Positions 35,472 through 45,486 of a stretch of DNA of 64,000 nt are shown in pieces. The DNA is from Rhodovastum atsumiense (GTDB lineage Bacteria; Pseudomonadota; Alphaproteobacteria; Acetobacterales; Acetobacteraceae). The notes under the pieces were generated by a model, which saw only the letters and a program-made list of their open reading frames with translations, made no database searches and had not been told where the DNA came from. The stretch spans positions 2,072,501 through 2,136,500 of the forward strand of contig NZ_OW485601.1 in assembly GCF_937425535.1 (NCBI RefSeq). Direction: 5' to 3'. Position numbers and translations under genes: made by a program. The number at the start of each line of letters is the position of its first letter. The first letter of the stretch is position 1.

Positions 35472-36452
35472 TCAACCGCGCGCGCTGCCGTGCCCTTCCC
35501 CGGGCGGACGCCCGCGCACCTCGGCGCGAGGGAAGCGGAAGTCGAGATTGCAGAATTCGCATGTCATGACGATGTCGCCATCCACCGCCATGTGGTCGAG
35601 ATCGTCGGTATCGAAGCCTTCCAGGATACCCGACAGGCGCTGGCGCGAGCAGCGGCAGCCATAGGCCAGGGCCCGCGGCCGGTCCGCGGCCACGCCCTCG
35701 GTGTGGAACAGGTTATAGAGCAGCCGGTCGGGCGGCAGGTCGTCGTCCAGCAGTTCGGCCTCGGTCAATGTCTCGGCCAGCGTGGTCGCGGTCAGCCAGC
35801 TTTCGGTCCGGGCCTGCTCGTCCAGATCCGGATCGATGCCGCCACTGCCGGCGATCTTCTCCAGGATCAGCGCCGCCGCCCGCCAGCCGGCCTGGGTGCG
35901 GGCGCAGGCCAGGCGCAGCCAGACCTGGAGTTGCTCGCTGGCGCGGAAATAATGCAGCGCGAGGTCAGCCAGGCTCTCGCCCTCGATCGCCACCACGCCC
36001 TGGTGGCGTTCCATGTCCGGCCCCTGGTCGATGGTGAAGGCCACGTAGCCTTCTCCCAGCATCCGCCCGGCGGCCGGCGCCGGTTCCTCCGCGAGCAACC
36101 CGTCCAGCCGTTCGGCATCGGCGCGAGCATAGCCGCGCAGTTCCCCCTGGTCGGTGCAATCGGCCAGCAGCATGCTCAGGGGCCCATCGCCCTTCGCCTG
36201 CAGGCTGAACGAACCGCGGAATTTCAGCGCCGAGGCCAGGGCGGCCACCAACGCCAGGGCCTCGCCCTGCACGCGCGTGACCGCATCGGCATTGGTGTGG
36301 CGGGTCAGCAGCGCGTCGGCGAGCGGGCCGAGCCGCACCAGCCGTCCGCGCACCGGCCGGCGCGGCAGGTAGAAGGGGGTGACGCCGCGCGGCACCACGA
36401 GATCGGGCACATCGGGACGCCCGCTGTCGAGAAAGGCAGGGGTATTGGACAT
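35472..36452 (-). CDS. hslO: Redox-regulated chaperone Hsp33
   Basis: A 326-residue chaperone that is switched on by oxidation. The zinc-binding cysteines are present as CRCSRQRL near residue 270 and CEFCNLDF near residue 303, the CxC and CxxC pairs of Hsp33. The substrate-binding N-terminal domain includes GPLSMLLADCTDQGELRGYA. ATG 36452 gives the usual length. In alphaproteobacteria hslO often lies beside argF/argD, as here (0.7 kb away). Confidence 0.95.
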   Translation of the reverse strand: MSNTPAFLDSGRPDVPDLVVPRGVTPFYLPRRPVRGRLVRLGPLADALLTRHTNADAVTRVQGEALALVAALASALKFRGSFSLQAKGDGPLSMLLADCTDQGELRGYARADAERLDGLLAEEPAPAAGRMLGEGYVAFTIDQGPDMERHQGVVAIEGESLADLALHYFRASEQLQVWLRLACARTQAGWRAAALILEKIAGSGGIDPDLDEQARTESWLTATTLAETLTEAELLDDDLPPDRLLYNLFHTEGVAADRPRALAYGCRCSRQRLSGILEGFDTDDLDHMAVDGDIVMTCEFCNLDFRFPRAEVRGRPPGEGHGSARG

Positions 36453-36561
36453 GCCGCAGAAATAAGGTGCCGTGCGCGCCCCTGCCACCGGGAGTCACTC
36501 ATGTCCGTGCGGCGGGGGCGCATGGCTGCGCAAGGTCGCATCGCGGGCGTATCGTCCGGTC

Positions 36562-37044
36562 ATGAGTTCGACCGACGAATGGCGCCTGCGCGCCCTGCGG
36601 ACCGCCGAGGCCGAAGCGGTGGCCGCGCTGATCCGGACGGCCTTCGCCCGCCAGAGCGTTGCCACCGATCCGCCGTCCTCGGCGCTGCGCGAGACCGCGG
36701 CGGGCGTGCTCGGCTTCGAGGGCGGCGCGGTCGCCGAAGCCGCCGACGGCACGCTCGCCGGCGCGGTGCTATGGGCGACCCGGGCAGGGGGGCTCTACAT
36801 GGGCCGGCTCGCGGTGGCGCCGTGCTGGCGTGGTTACGGCATTGCCCGTGCCCTGGTGGGGGCGGCCGAGGCCGAAGCCCGCCAACGCCGGTTGCCCTGG
36901 CTGCATCTGTCCACCCGCCTGATGCTGGTCGACAACCGGCGCCTGTTCGCCAGTTGCGGCTTCATCGAGACGGAATTGCATGCCCATCCGGGCTATGCGC
37001 AACCGACATTCGTGGACATGGAAAAGCAGTTGCCCGGTCCCTGA
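36562..37044 (+). CDS. GNAT-family N-acetyltransferase
   Basis: A 160-residue protein with the acetyl-CoA motif LAVAPCWRGYGIARALVGAAEAEAR near residues 78-102 (pattern R/Q-x-x-G-x-G/A). C-terminal GFIETELHAHPGY completes the fold. Substrate unknown. The start ATG 36562 is preceded by a weak ribosome site. It is divergent from hslO with 109 bases between, and convergent with argF across hairpin repeat copy B. Confidence 0.82.
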   Translation: MSSTDEWRLRALRTAEAEAVAALIRTAFARQSVATDPPSSALRETAAGVLGFEGGAVAEAADGTLAGAVLWATRAGGLYMGRLAVAPCWRGYGIARALVGAAEAEARQRRLPWLHLSTRLMLVDNRRLFASCGFIETELHAHPGYAQPTFVDMEKQLPGP

Positions 37045-37099
37045 ACCGGGATTGCGGGGCGGCGGATTGCGCTGCGCTTATCCGCCCTACGGTTACTGT

Positions 37100-37164
37100 G
37101 CCGCGCAGCGCGATTGGGGTGCAGGGGCCTTGTGGCCCTTGCTGGGTCCAGGGCGAAGCCCTGG
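37100..37164. repeat. Hairpin-cluster repeat, copy B (two stems)
   Basis: GCCGCGCAGCGCGATTGGGG matches copy A exactly, followed by a stem 37121-37142 (9 bp with one G-U, loop TTGT) and a stem 37148-37164 (7 bp, loop GAA). It lies between the convergent ends of the acetyltransferase gene and argF, so it is well placed as a two-way transcript end. The final stem has the same arms as copy A's last stem but a different loop. Confidence 0.8.
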
Positions 37165-37176
37165 CCTTGCCTTACT

Positions 37177-38132
37177 TTACCGCGCCGCCCCCAGCACCCA
37201 GGCCAGCACGCCTTTCTGGGCGTGCAGGCGGTTTTCCGCCTCGTCGAAGACGACGCTTTGCGGTCCGTCGATGACGTCTTCAGTCACTTCCTCGCCGCGG
37301 TGGGCCGGCAGGCAGTGCATGAAGATCGCGTCCGTCGCCGCCTTTGCCATCAGCGCCGAGGTCACCCGGTACGGCGCCAGCAGGTTATGCCGGCTGGTAT
37401 TCGGGTCGTCCGACATCGACACCCAGGTATCGGTCACGACGCAGCGTGCGCCGGCCACCGCCGCCGCCGGATCGTCGGTCAGTTCGATCGTCGCCCCCTG
37501 GGCGCGGGCCCAGGCCACCAGTTCGGCGGGGGGCTGCAGGCTGTCGGGGGTGGCGAGGCGCAGGGTGAAGCCGAAGCGGGCCGCCGCCTCGATGAAGCTG
37601 CGGGCGACGTTGTTGCCGTCGCCGCACCAGGCCACGACCTGGCCCGCGATCGGGCCGCGATGTTCCTCGAAGGTGAGGACGTCGGCCATCAACTGGCAGG
37701 GATGCGAGTCCGCGGTCAGGCCGTTGATCACCGGCACGGTGGCGTAGGCCGCCAGCTCGCGCAGTTTCTCGTGTGCGTCGGTGCGCATCATGATCGCGTC
37801 GACGTAGCGCGACAGCACGCGGGCGGTATCGGCGATGGTCTCGCCGCGGCCGAGCTGCATTTCCTTGCCGCTGAGGGTGATCACCTCGCCGCCGAGCTGG
37901 CGCATCGCCACCTCGAAGCTGACGCGGGTGCGCGTGCTGGGCTTCTCGAAGATCATCGCCAGGGTGCGGCCGGCGAGCGGGCGGGAGCTGCCCGTCGCCT
38001 TGAAACCGCTGGCGATGTCGAGGATCTGCCGCAGCGTCGCGGTGTCGTGGTCGCGCAGGTCGATGAAGTTGCGAGGGGCTTCCCGGGCCTCGCCCGGGCC
38101 GCCGGCGGGGGCCATGCGTCGCACCGCCCCGC

Positions 38133-38136
<4 letters not shown>
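37177..38136 (-). CDS. argF: Ornithine carbamoyltransferase
   Basis: A 319-residue enzyme that makes citrulline from ornithine and carbamoyl phosphate. The carbamoyl-phosphate motif [12 protein letters not shown] is present, then [13 protein letters not shown], the family's [12 protein letters not shown] and the ornithine-binding [16 protein letters not shown] chose GTG 38136, which overlaps the argD stop (GTGA) and has AAGGTGG 7 bases upstream; ATG 38115 is a shorter alternative. Together with argD it forms part of arginine biosynthesis. Confidence 0.95.
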
Positions 38137-39350
<1,214 letters not shown>

Positions 39351-39531
39351 CCCGCATGCGTTCCCCCTCTCGCGCCCCTGCGCGAGCGGTGGCGGGAAAC
39401 GAACAGAATGTCCTGCCCCTGCATGACAAGTCAAACCCGGGACCGGCGACGCGACAGCAGACCAGCCTTTCCATTCCCTGCCGGGGTTGGTTTTGTTCCT
39501 GGCCCCGGAATGCAATCGTACCAATAAATCC

Positions 39532-40110
39532 ATGCGGAAACCCGACACCGGCTCCCCTGCTTCCCCGCCCCCCGACGAAGCCGCGCTGCATGAGGCGGCG
39601 CTCGCCCATCTGGCCCGCTACGCAACCACGCGGACGGGCCTGACGCGCGTGCTCGACCGCCGGGTGGACCGTTGGGCCCGCACGGCCGCCCCGGACGTGG
39701 CCGAGGCCGCCCGCCCGGCGCTGCGCGAGACGGTGCGCGCGGTGGTGGCGCGGCTGGCCGCCGCCGGGGTGGTGGACGACGCCGCCTTCGCCGAGGCCCG
39801 CGCCCGCAGCCTCGCCCGCAGCGGACGGTCGCGCCGCGCCATCGCAGCCCATCTCGCCGCGCGGGGCGTCGGCAGCGACATGACCGAAGCGGCGTTGCCC
39901 GACGCCCCCGATGCCGAACTCGCGGCGGCCCTGGCCTGCGCGCGGCGCCGCCGCATCGGGCCGTTCCGGCCGGAAGGCACGGTGGCGGATCCGAAGCGGG
40001 AATTCGGCGTGCTGGCCCGCGCGGGATTTTCCCATGACATCGCCGCGCGCGCGCTCGCCAGCGATCCGGAGACGGCCGAGGCCCTGGTCGCCGCGTTGCG
40101 CCGCGGCTGA
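39532..40110 (+). CDS. recX: RecX-family regulatory protein
   Basis: A 192-residue all-helical protein with the RecX pattern: RPALRETVRAVVARLAAAGVVDDAAFAEAR and RSLARSGRSRRAIAAHLAARGV, then DPKREFGVLARAGFSHDIAARAL. RecX binds RecA filaments and limits their activity. No recA is nearby. The ATG at 39532 follows an AT-rich stretch without a clear ribosome site. It is divergent from argD. Confidence 0.8.
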   Translation: MRKPDTGSPASPPPDEAALHEAALAHLARYATTRTGLTRVLDRRVDRWARTAAPDVAEAARPALRETVRAVVARLAAAGVVDDAAFAEARARSLARSGRSRRAIAAHLAARGVGSDMTEAALPDAPDAELAAALACARRRRIGPFRPEGTVADPKREFGVLARAGFSHDIAARALASDPETAEALVAALRRG

Positions 40111-40127
40111 CCGGCGGCGCCGCCGGG

Positions 40128-42497
40128 TCAGGCGGCGCGCCCCATCGGCCCGGCCAGAGCCGCCTGCACCCGCGCCTTCTCGGCCGCGTCGGCGAAGTCG
40201 AACCGCAGGTGCAGCGACCTGGCGGTGCGTTGCACCAGTGTCACGGACAGGGGCGGCAGGCCCTCGGCGATCAGCCGCCCCAGGGCACCGGCCGCGGGAG
40301 CGGGGCCGGTGCCGGCCGCAGGTTCCAGCCGGGCGCCACCGAGCGACAGATCCACCAGCGTCCCCTGGCAGGTCCCGCCGGCATGTTCCAGGCGCGCCGG
40401 CATCCGCACCGTCTGGCGACGGTCCGCCCGGCGATCCAGGTCCCGGATGCGCGCCTGCAGCACCGAGACCAGCGAGGTCTTCATCTCGCCCACGCTGCCT
40501 GCCACCACATGGGCGATCTCGTTCACCTCGCCGCAGGTCTGCATCGAATGCAAGGTTCCCTCTGCGGCCTCGGCCATGCGGCTGGCGGCCCGGCCAGCCG
40601 CGGCGTTGGCGTCGCGGACCGCCTCGGCAATGCCGGCGGTGGCGGCGGATTGCTGCTCCACCGCGGCGGCAACCGCGCTGGCGACGGTATCGAGTTCGGC
40701 CACCGAGGCGGTGATGCTGGCCATGGCGCCGCTGGCCGCGCGACTATGTTCCTCGATCGTGGCGATGCGGCGGGTGATCCGCCCGGTGCTGCGCGCGGTC
40801 TCCAGGGCCAGCGCCTTCACCTCGCCCGCCACCACCGCGAAGCCGCGCCCGGCCTCGCCGGCACGGGCCGCCTCGATGGTCGCGTTCAGCGCCAGCAGAT
40901 TGGTGCGGCCGGCAATTTCGTTGATCAGGCCGGCAACCTCGCCGATCTCGCGGACGCTGGTCTCGAGGGCGGTGAACACCTCCTGCGCCCGCACGCCGCA
41001 GGTGACCGCGTTGCGGCTTGCCCCGGCGGCGCGGTCCATCTGGGTCGCGATCTCGCGGATCGAGGCGGTCAGTTCCGCCGCCGCCGCCGCCCCGGCGTCG
41101 GTGCGCGCCCGCGCCGCATCGGCATCGGCCCGGGCGAGCCCGGTCGCATCCGCCACCGTCGCGGCGCCGCCCTGCAGGCGCTCGGCCACCGCGGCGAGGT
41201 CGTCGGCCTTGCCGCGGACCGTGGCGATGGCGCGGGCCCCGATCTCCTCGACCATCTGGCCCATTTCCTGCAGCGCCGCCACCCGGGCGGATTCGGCCTC
41301 GGCCCGCAGTTTCGCCTGGGTCTCGGTCAGTGCCCGCGCCTCGCGGGCGGTGGTGCGGAAATGCGCCGTGGCGATCAGCAGCCGGCCGACCTCGTCCTGG
41401 CTGCTGGCCGCCGGCACCTCGGTCTCCAGATCGCCCTGCGCGAGGCGCTCGATCACGTTGGTGGTCTCGCGCAGCGGGCGCACGATCCGGCGCAGCACGT
41501 ACCAGCCGAGCACCGCCACCAGCAGCACCGCGGCCACCAGGATCACCAGGTGCCACGTGGCGCCGGTCTCGCCGGCGGCGCGCTGTGTCGCCAGCAGCGC
41601 GGCGATGTCCTCGCCGGCCTGCGCCTGCGCCTGCAACAGGGCATCGATCCCGCGGCTCGCCCCGGCGAACCATTCGGGCGCGGCGACCGGCCAGGGCGTC
41701 CCCTGCAGGGCAGCCGCCAGCACCTGCCGCCGCATCGGCGCGAAATCGCGGTACCAGGACTGTTCCGCCGCGCTCACCTTCGCCTGCAGCGGCGACGAGG
41801 CGTCGATCAGCAAGGCCCTGGCCTGGGCCCAGGCGCCGTCGATCCGGCCTTCCGCGGTCACCGCCGCCAGCACCTGCTCCAGCGATGCCACCGCCCCGGC
41901 ACTGATCAGGCCGTTCAGCGAGCCTCGCTGCCGGCCGGCATATTCGCTCATTTCCCCCAGCCGGTCGCGCACCGCCACCAGGCGGGTCACCCGCCCCTCG
42001 ACATCGGCCGCGGCATCCAGGCCGCGGCGCAGCGCCACCGCCGCCTCGATCTGCGCAGTCGCCGCGGCGAACCAGACGGCCGGCGCGGGTGCGCCCGCCC
42101 GGTCACCGGCCAGGGCGCGGTCGACATCGCCGCGCAATGCCTCGAGGCGGGCGTGGGCCGCCTGCAGCGGTGCCGGATCCGGCCCACCCCCCATGGCCAC
42201 AAGCCCGTCCAAAGCCTGCCGCAGCGCCGTCTCGCCGCGGGCACGCGCCGTGGCCATCGTGGTCCGTGCCGCCGGGTTGGCGGCCCCGTTGGCGGCAAGC
42301 AGCCCGGCGGTCAGGCCGCGCTCGACCGCGAACGCCCCGGCCGCGTCGGTCAGCCCGGCGCTCGCCATATTGAGGCGTTGGTGCGCCCGAGCCTGCGCGG
42401 CCTCGCCGAAGGCGTTCACAACCTGGCTGCCCAGCAAGGATATGGCAATTATCGCAAGAAAAGAGACAGCCAAAAGGATTCGAACGGCAAGCGACAT
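40128..42497 (-). CDS. Methyl-accepting chemotaxis protein with C-terminal PilZ domain
   Basis: A 789-residue receptor. Transmembrane helix 1 is at about 5-27 and helix 2 at about 320-345. Between them is a roughly 290-residue helical periplasmic sensor (NIT-like, with [14 protein letters not shown]-type helices). HAMP covers about 345-400. The signalling tip is [24 protein letters not shown] within the long coiled coil at about 430-690. The C-terminus (about 700-785) carries [12 protein letters not shown] and [12 protein letters not shown], the RxxxR and D/NxSxxG motifs of PilZ, which binds cyclic-di-GMP. So it links chemotaxis signalling to c-di-GMP. ATG 42497 has GGGGA upstream. Confidence 0.88.
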   Translation of the reverse strand: MSLAVRILLAVSFLAIIAISLLGSQVVNAFGEAAQARAHQRLNMASAGLTDAAGAFAVERGLTAGLLAANGAANPAARTTMATARARGETALRQALDGLVAMGGGPDPAPLQAAHARLEALRGDVDRALAGDRAGAPAPAVWFAAATAQIEAAVALRRGLDAAADVEGRVTRLVAVRDRLGEMSEYAGRQRGSLNGLISAGAVASLEQVLAAVTAEGRIDGAWAQARALLIDASSPLQAKVSAAEQSWYRDFAPMRRQVLAAALQGTPWPVAAPEWFAGASRGIDALLQAQAQAGEDIAALLATQRAAGETGATWHLVILVAAVLLVAVLGWYVLRRIVRPLRETTNVIERLAQGDLETEVPAASSQDEVGRLLIATAHFRTTAREARALTETQAKLRAEAESARVAALQEMGQMVEEIGARAIATVRGKADDLAAVAERLQGGAATVADATGLARADADAARARTDAGAAAAAELTASIREIATQMDRAAGASRNAVTCGVRAQEVFTALETSVREIGEVAGLINEIAGRTNLLALNATIEAARAGEAGRGFAVVAGEVKALALETARSTGRITRRIATIEEHSRAASGAMASITASVAELDTVASAVAAAVEQQSAATAGIAEAVRDANAAAGRAASRMAEAAEGTLHSMQTCGEVNEIAHVVAGSVGEMKTSLVSVLQARIRDLDRRADRRQTVRMPARLEHAGGTCQGTLVDLSLGGARLEPAAGTGPAPAAGALGRLIAEGLPPLSVTLVQRTARSLHLRFDFADAAEKARVQAALAGPMGRAA

Positions 42498-42645
42498 CTG
42501 GTCCCCGCGACGACATCTGGTCGCCATGATGATCGGCGGGGTGATAGACCATGCGGCCTTCCGACGCAGCAATACATTCAATTAAAAGTGGAAAACTCCA
42601 CAATAATTCGACAACATTAATAATTATTGCCGACCGATTATCGAT

Positions 42646-43995
42646 TCAGGCAGATGATGGATGCAGTGCGTCCGTCCCCGCTGCCCGTTCCCAGGCACCG
42701 GCCGCCCGCAACAGCGTGGCTTCCTCGAAATACCGGCCGACGAATTGCACGGACACCGGCATGCCGCTCGGGGACAGCCCGGCCGGCATGGTCAGCGCCG
42801 GATGCCCGGTCACGTTGAAGGGCATCAACGCATCGCAGGACGCTCCGGCCGGCTCCGGCAAGGCGGCGCACAGCAACACATCCACCTCGCGCAGCACCGC
42901 CTCGACCGCGGTGATCAGGTGGCGCCGCCGGCTTTGCGCGGCCACGTAGTCCCCTGCCCCCAGGAACGCACCGGTCATCAGGAACCGCCGCGCCGGCCGC
43001 CCGTACTCGCCCGGCCGCGCGCGCAGCCAGGGCTGGTGGACCGCCCATGCCTCGCCGGCGGTCAGCACGCCACCCACCACCGTGAAATCGGCCAGCGGCG
43101 GCAGCGTGACCTCGCGCGCCTCCGCCCCCTCCTGCGCCAGGGTGCGCAGCACCTGTTCCAGCGCCGCCGCCGTTGCCGCATCCGCTGTCAGGTCGCGCTC
43201 GTGGAAATGGCGGACGAAGCCGATGCGCAGCCCCGCGGCCCCGCGCCCCAGCATGGCCGCGAAATTGCGCCGCGGCGGCACGACGCTGCCCGGATCCAGC
43301 GGATCGTGGCCGGCGAGCGCATCCAGCAGCAGCGCCACATCCGCTACCGTCCGCGCCATCGGCCCGACCTGGCCGCAGGTGAACGACACCGGGACCACCC
43401 CGCGCCGGGACACCAGGCCGGCACTGGGCTTCAGGCCGACCACGCCGCAGGCAGCGGCCGGATGCCGCACCCCACCGGCATGGTCGGCCGCCACCGCCAG
43501 CGGGAACAACCCCGCCGCCAGCCCCACACCCGCCCCGCCGGCATGATGCGCCGGGCTCCACGGATTGCGAGCCGACGGGAACGGCCCGTCGGCGTCCGGA
43601 CCGGCGAGCCCGAATTCATGCGTCGTCAGCTTGCCCAGCAAGATGGCTCCGGCCGCGCGCAGCTTCGCGACACAGGCCGCATCGGCGGAAGCGACATGAT
43701 CGAGCCGCAGGCGCGAGGCGCAGGTCGTGGGCAACCCGGCGATGTCGATCAGATCCTCGATGCCGACCGGCACGCCGTGAAGGGGGCCGCGTACCCGTCC
43801 CGCCGCGATCTCCTCCGCGGCCGCCCGTGCAGCCGCCAAGGCCGCCTCGGCGTCCACTCGCACGAAGCCATGCAGATGGGGATCCAGGGCGGCGATGCGG
43901 TCGAGCAGCGCCTGCACCAGCTCCACAGGCGAGACCAGCCGACGCGAGAAGGCGCGCGCGGCGCCGGAGGCCGTCAGCCACCAGGGCGCAGTCAT
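42646..43995 (-). CDS. Amidase-signature family protein lacking catalytic residues
   Basis: A 449-residue homologue of GatA/AtzE-type amidases. The fold markers are all present: GVPVGIEDLIDIAGLPTT, GAILLGKLTTHEF, GVVGLKPSAGLVSRRG, GPMARTVADVALLLDALAG and TMPAGLSPSGMPVSVQFVG. But the three catalytic residues are missing. The Lys of GVPVxxKD is Glu80. The GGSSGGSA loop is shortened to AGGAGVGLA at 152-160. The nucleophile Ser of DTGGSIR is Gly175 in DHAGGVR. The gene shows no frameshift, so it is kept as a protein, perhaps as a partner or scaffold. It is coupled by a 4-base overlap to the small upstream gene. Confidence 0.85.
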   Translation of the reverse strand: MTAPWWLTASGAARAFSRRLVSPVELVQALLDRIAALDPHLHGFVRVDAEAALAAARAAAEEIAAGRVRGPLHGVPVGIEDLIDIAGLPTTCASRLRLDHVASADAACVAKLRAAGAILLGKLTTHEFGLAGPDADGPFPSARNPWSPAHHAGGAGVGLAAGLFPLAVAADHAGGVRHPAAACGVVGLKPSAGLVSRRGVVPVSFTCGQVGPMARTVADVALLLDALAGHDPLDPGSVVPPRRNFAAMLGRGAAGLRIGFVRHFHERDLTADAATAAALEQVLRTLAQEGAEAREVTLPPLADFTVVGGVLTAGEAWAVHQPWLRARPGEYGRPARRFLMTGAFLGAGDYVAAQSRRRHLITAVEAVLREVDVLLCAALPEPAGASCDALMPFNVTGHPALTMPAGLSPSGMPVSVQFVGRYFEEATLLRAAGAWERAAGTDALHPSSA

Positions 43996-44177
43996 GCCCC
44001 CGTCCCGGCCCGCATCGGCGGCCAGGGTTCGGCCGCCAGGTCGGCGGGCGCCTGTTGCAGGGCCTCACGCCAGGACATCGCCTGCGCCGCCGCGGCCAGT
44101 ACGTCGTCCGGGAAAGTTGCCTGCGCGCGCTCCAGGCCCGCCAGCCGGGCCAGTGCCGCCATCGTTTGCTCGTCCAT
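43992..44177 (-). CDS. Small AtzG/GatC-like (DUF4089-type) protein
   Basis: A 61-residue helical protein (MDEQTMAALARLAGLERAQA at its start) that ends by overlapping the amidase-like start with ATGA. Size, position before an amidase-signature gene and Pro-rich C-terminus resemble AtzG, the small partner of the amidase AtzE, and GatC of the tRNA amidotransferase. A ribosome-like AAGGGCAGG precedes the ATG. The family call is by context and weak similarity only. Confidence 0.55.
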   Translation of the reverse strand: MDEQTMAALARLAGLERAQATFPDDVLAAAAQAMSWREALQQAPADLAAEPWPPMRAGTGA

Positions 44178-44221
44178 GGCCTGCCCTTCGCCGCCCCGGC
44201 CATGGTGCAATGCGCCCGACC

Positions 44222-44330
44222 GGAAAAAAAGAGGCGGCGCATGATCTGCGCCGCCGCAGGTGGCCGCAGACCTGCCCAAAAGAGGGGACTGCGGAAGGGG
44301 AGGGAGTCCGAAGCCAACCGGGCTTCATCA
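44222..44330 (-). terminator. Structured leader with a strong intrinsic terminator
   Basis: On the minus strand four hairpins follow one another. The last has a perfect stem GCGGCGCA, loop TGATC (as read on the plus strand), TGCGCCGC at 44235-44255, followed directly by a run of seven T (44229 down to 44223). This is a textbook Rho-independent terminator. Upstream stems are GAAGCC/GGCTTC (about 44309-44325) and GGACT/AGTCC (about 44287-44310) with a C-rich loop CCCTCCCC. It ends 45 bases before the AtzG-like start, so it is either an attenuator of that operon or the end of a small RNA. Confidence 0.6.
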
Positions 44331-44469
44331 GTGATCCTGCACTGCGGCTGTCACTGCAGCGTTAACGGCGTGCGACACGAGAGTCGCGAATAGCGCAGCT
44401 TCTTCACCCCTGCGTGAGTCACGGTGGATTGCCCAGGCGGACCGACTCCGTTCATACTTCGCACTCAAG

Positions 44470-45075
44470 ATGTCCCGCAGATCCTTGGCCTGGCGCACAT
44501 TCTCCCTGGTCCCCCTGCTGCTGGCGGGGCTGCTGTCGGCCTGCGCCTCGTCACGCTCCGTCACCGGCCCCAATGTCGCCGCGACCAGCCGCCATCCCGG
44601 CATCACCTGCGCCCCCTTCGCCCGCGCGCTCTCCGGCATCGAGATCTACGGCGACGCCGCCGACTGGTGGGACGCCGCCGCCGGCCGCTACGAGCGCAGC
44701 TCCCAGCCGGAAATCGGCGCCGTGCTGATCCTGCGCCGTTCCAGCCGGCTGAACGCCGGCCATGCCGCGGTGGTGTCGCGGGTGCTGGGACCGCGTCAGG
44801 TGCATGTCATCCAGGCCAACTGGGTGCCGGACGAACTGGCCGAGGATCAGCTCGCCATCGACGTGTCACCCCGCAACGACTGGAGCGCGGTGCGCATGTG
44901 GTGGCCGCCCACCAACACGCTCGGCATCCGCGTCTATCCGGCCTACGGCTTCATTCTGCCACCCGGCCCCACCACGCATGACGCGCTGCGCCGCAACGCC
45001 AGGCCGGCCGCGCGGCTGGCCCTGCAGGCCCGCTATCTGCGCACCCCGTCCCGGGCGCGGTCCTATGGCGGGTGA
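44470..45075 (+). CDS. CHAP-domain lipoprotein (probable peptidoglycan hydrolase)
   Basis: A 201-residue protein with a lipoprotein signal (LLLAGLLSAC, lipobox LSAC near residue 25). A CHAP domain follows at about 46-165. Catalytic Cys is in ITCAPFAR near residue 47, His in NAGHAAVVSR near residue 98 and the following Asn in QANWVPD. CHAP enzymes cut peptide bonds in peptidoglycan. The C-terminal 35 residues are Arg- and Ala-rich. No ribosome site is obvious before the ATG. Confidence 0.82.
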   Translation: MSRRSLAWRTFSLVPLLLAGLLSACASSRSVTGPNVAATSRHPGITCAPFARALSGIEIYGDAADWWDAAAGRYERSSQPEIGAVLILRRSSRLNAGHAAVVSRVLGPRQVHVIQANWVPDELAEDQLAIDVSPRNDWSAVRMWWPPTNTLGIRVYPAYGFILPPGPTTHDALRRNARPAARLALQARYLRTPSRARSYGG

Positions 45076-45209
45076 CCGAAGCGTAAATCGTTGCCCCTCG
45101 CCTTTCCGGGCGAACCGGGCTAGCAGGGCGGGAAACATCGCTTGCATCGGGATCACCGGCAAGCCATGTCGAGGCGGCGGGGCGGCACGCTCCGGTTGGA
45201 GGACACGCT

Positions 45210-45458
45210 ATGGGTAGCTTCAGCATCTGGCATTGGCTCGTCGTGCTGCTGGTCGTCCTGCTGCTGTTCGGCAGCGGCAAGGTCAGCAACCTGATGGGTG
45301 ACTTCGCAAAGGGCATCAAGGCGTTCAAGAAGAACATGGCGGACGAGTCCGACGCCTCGATGGAAGCCAGCGCCGAGCAGAAGCCGGCCGGCTCGATTCC
45401 CGGCCCCACCGCCACCCAGGCCGGCAGCGCGCAGCCGCACACGACGCAAAAGGTCTGA
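45210..45458 (+). CDS. tatA: Sec-independent protein translocase subunit TatA
   Basis: An 82-residue protein with one N-terminal helix, [21 protein letters not shown], and the amphipathic helix [17 protein letters not shown], the TatA hallmark FG hinge in LLFGSGK. The rest is a polar tail. A good GGAGGA ribosome site lies 8 bases upstream. tatB and tatC are not adjacent. The window has several twin-arginine-like leaders (ActB, amidase, cupin protein). Confidence 0.93.
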   Translation: MGSFSIWHWLVVLLVVLLLFGSGKVSNLMGDFAKGIKAFKKNMADESDASMEASAEQKPAGSIPGPTATQAGSAQPHTTQKV

Positions 45459-45486
45459 CCGGCACCCGGCCGGCGGCGCACCGGCG

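Noticed and set aside
44328-44639. Minus-strand frame of 103 codons opposite the CHAP gene, considered as a DUF1127-like gene upstream of the hairpin-terminator
   Set aside because: The predicted protein lacks the DUF1127 pattern and overlaps the CHAP lipoprotein gene antisense; I kept only the RNA structure.
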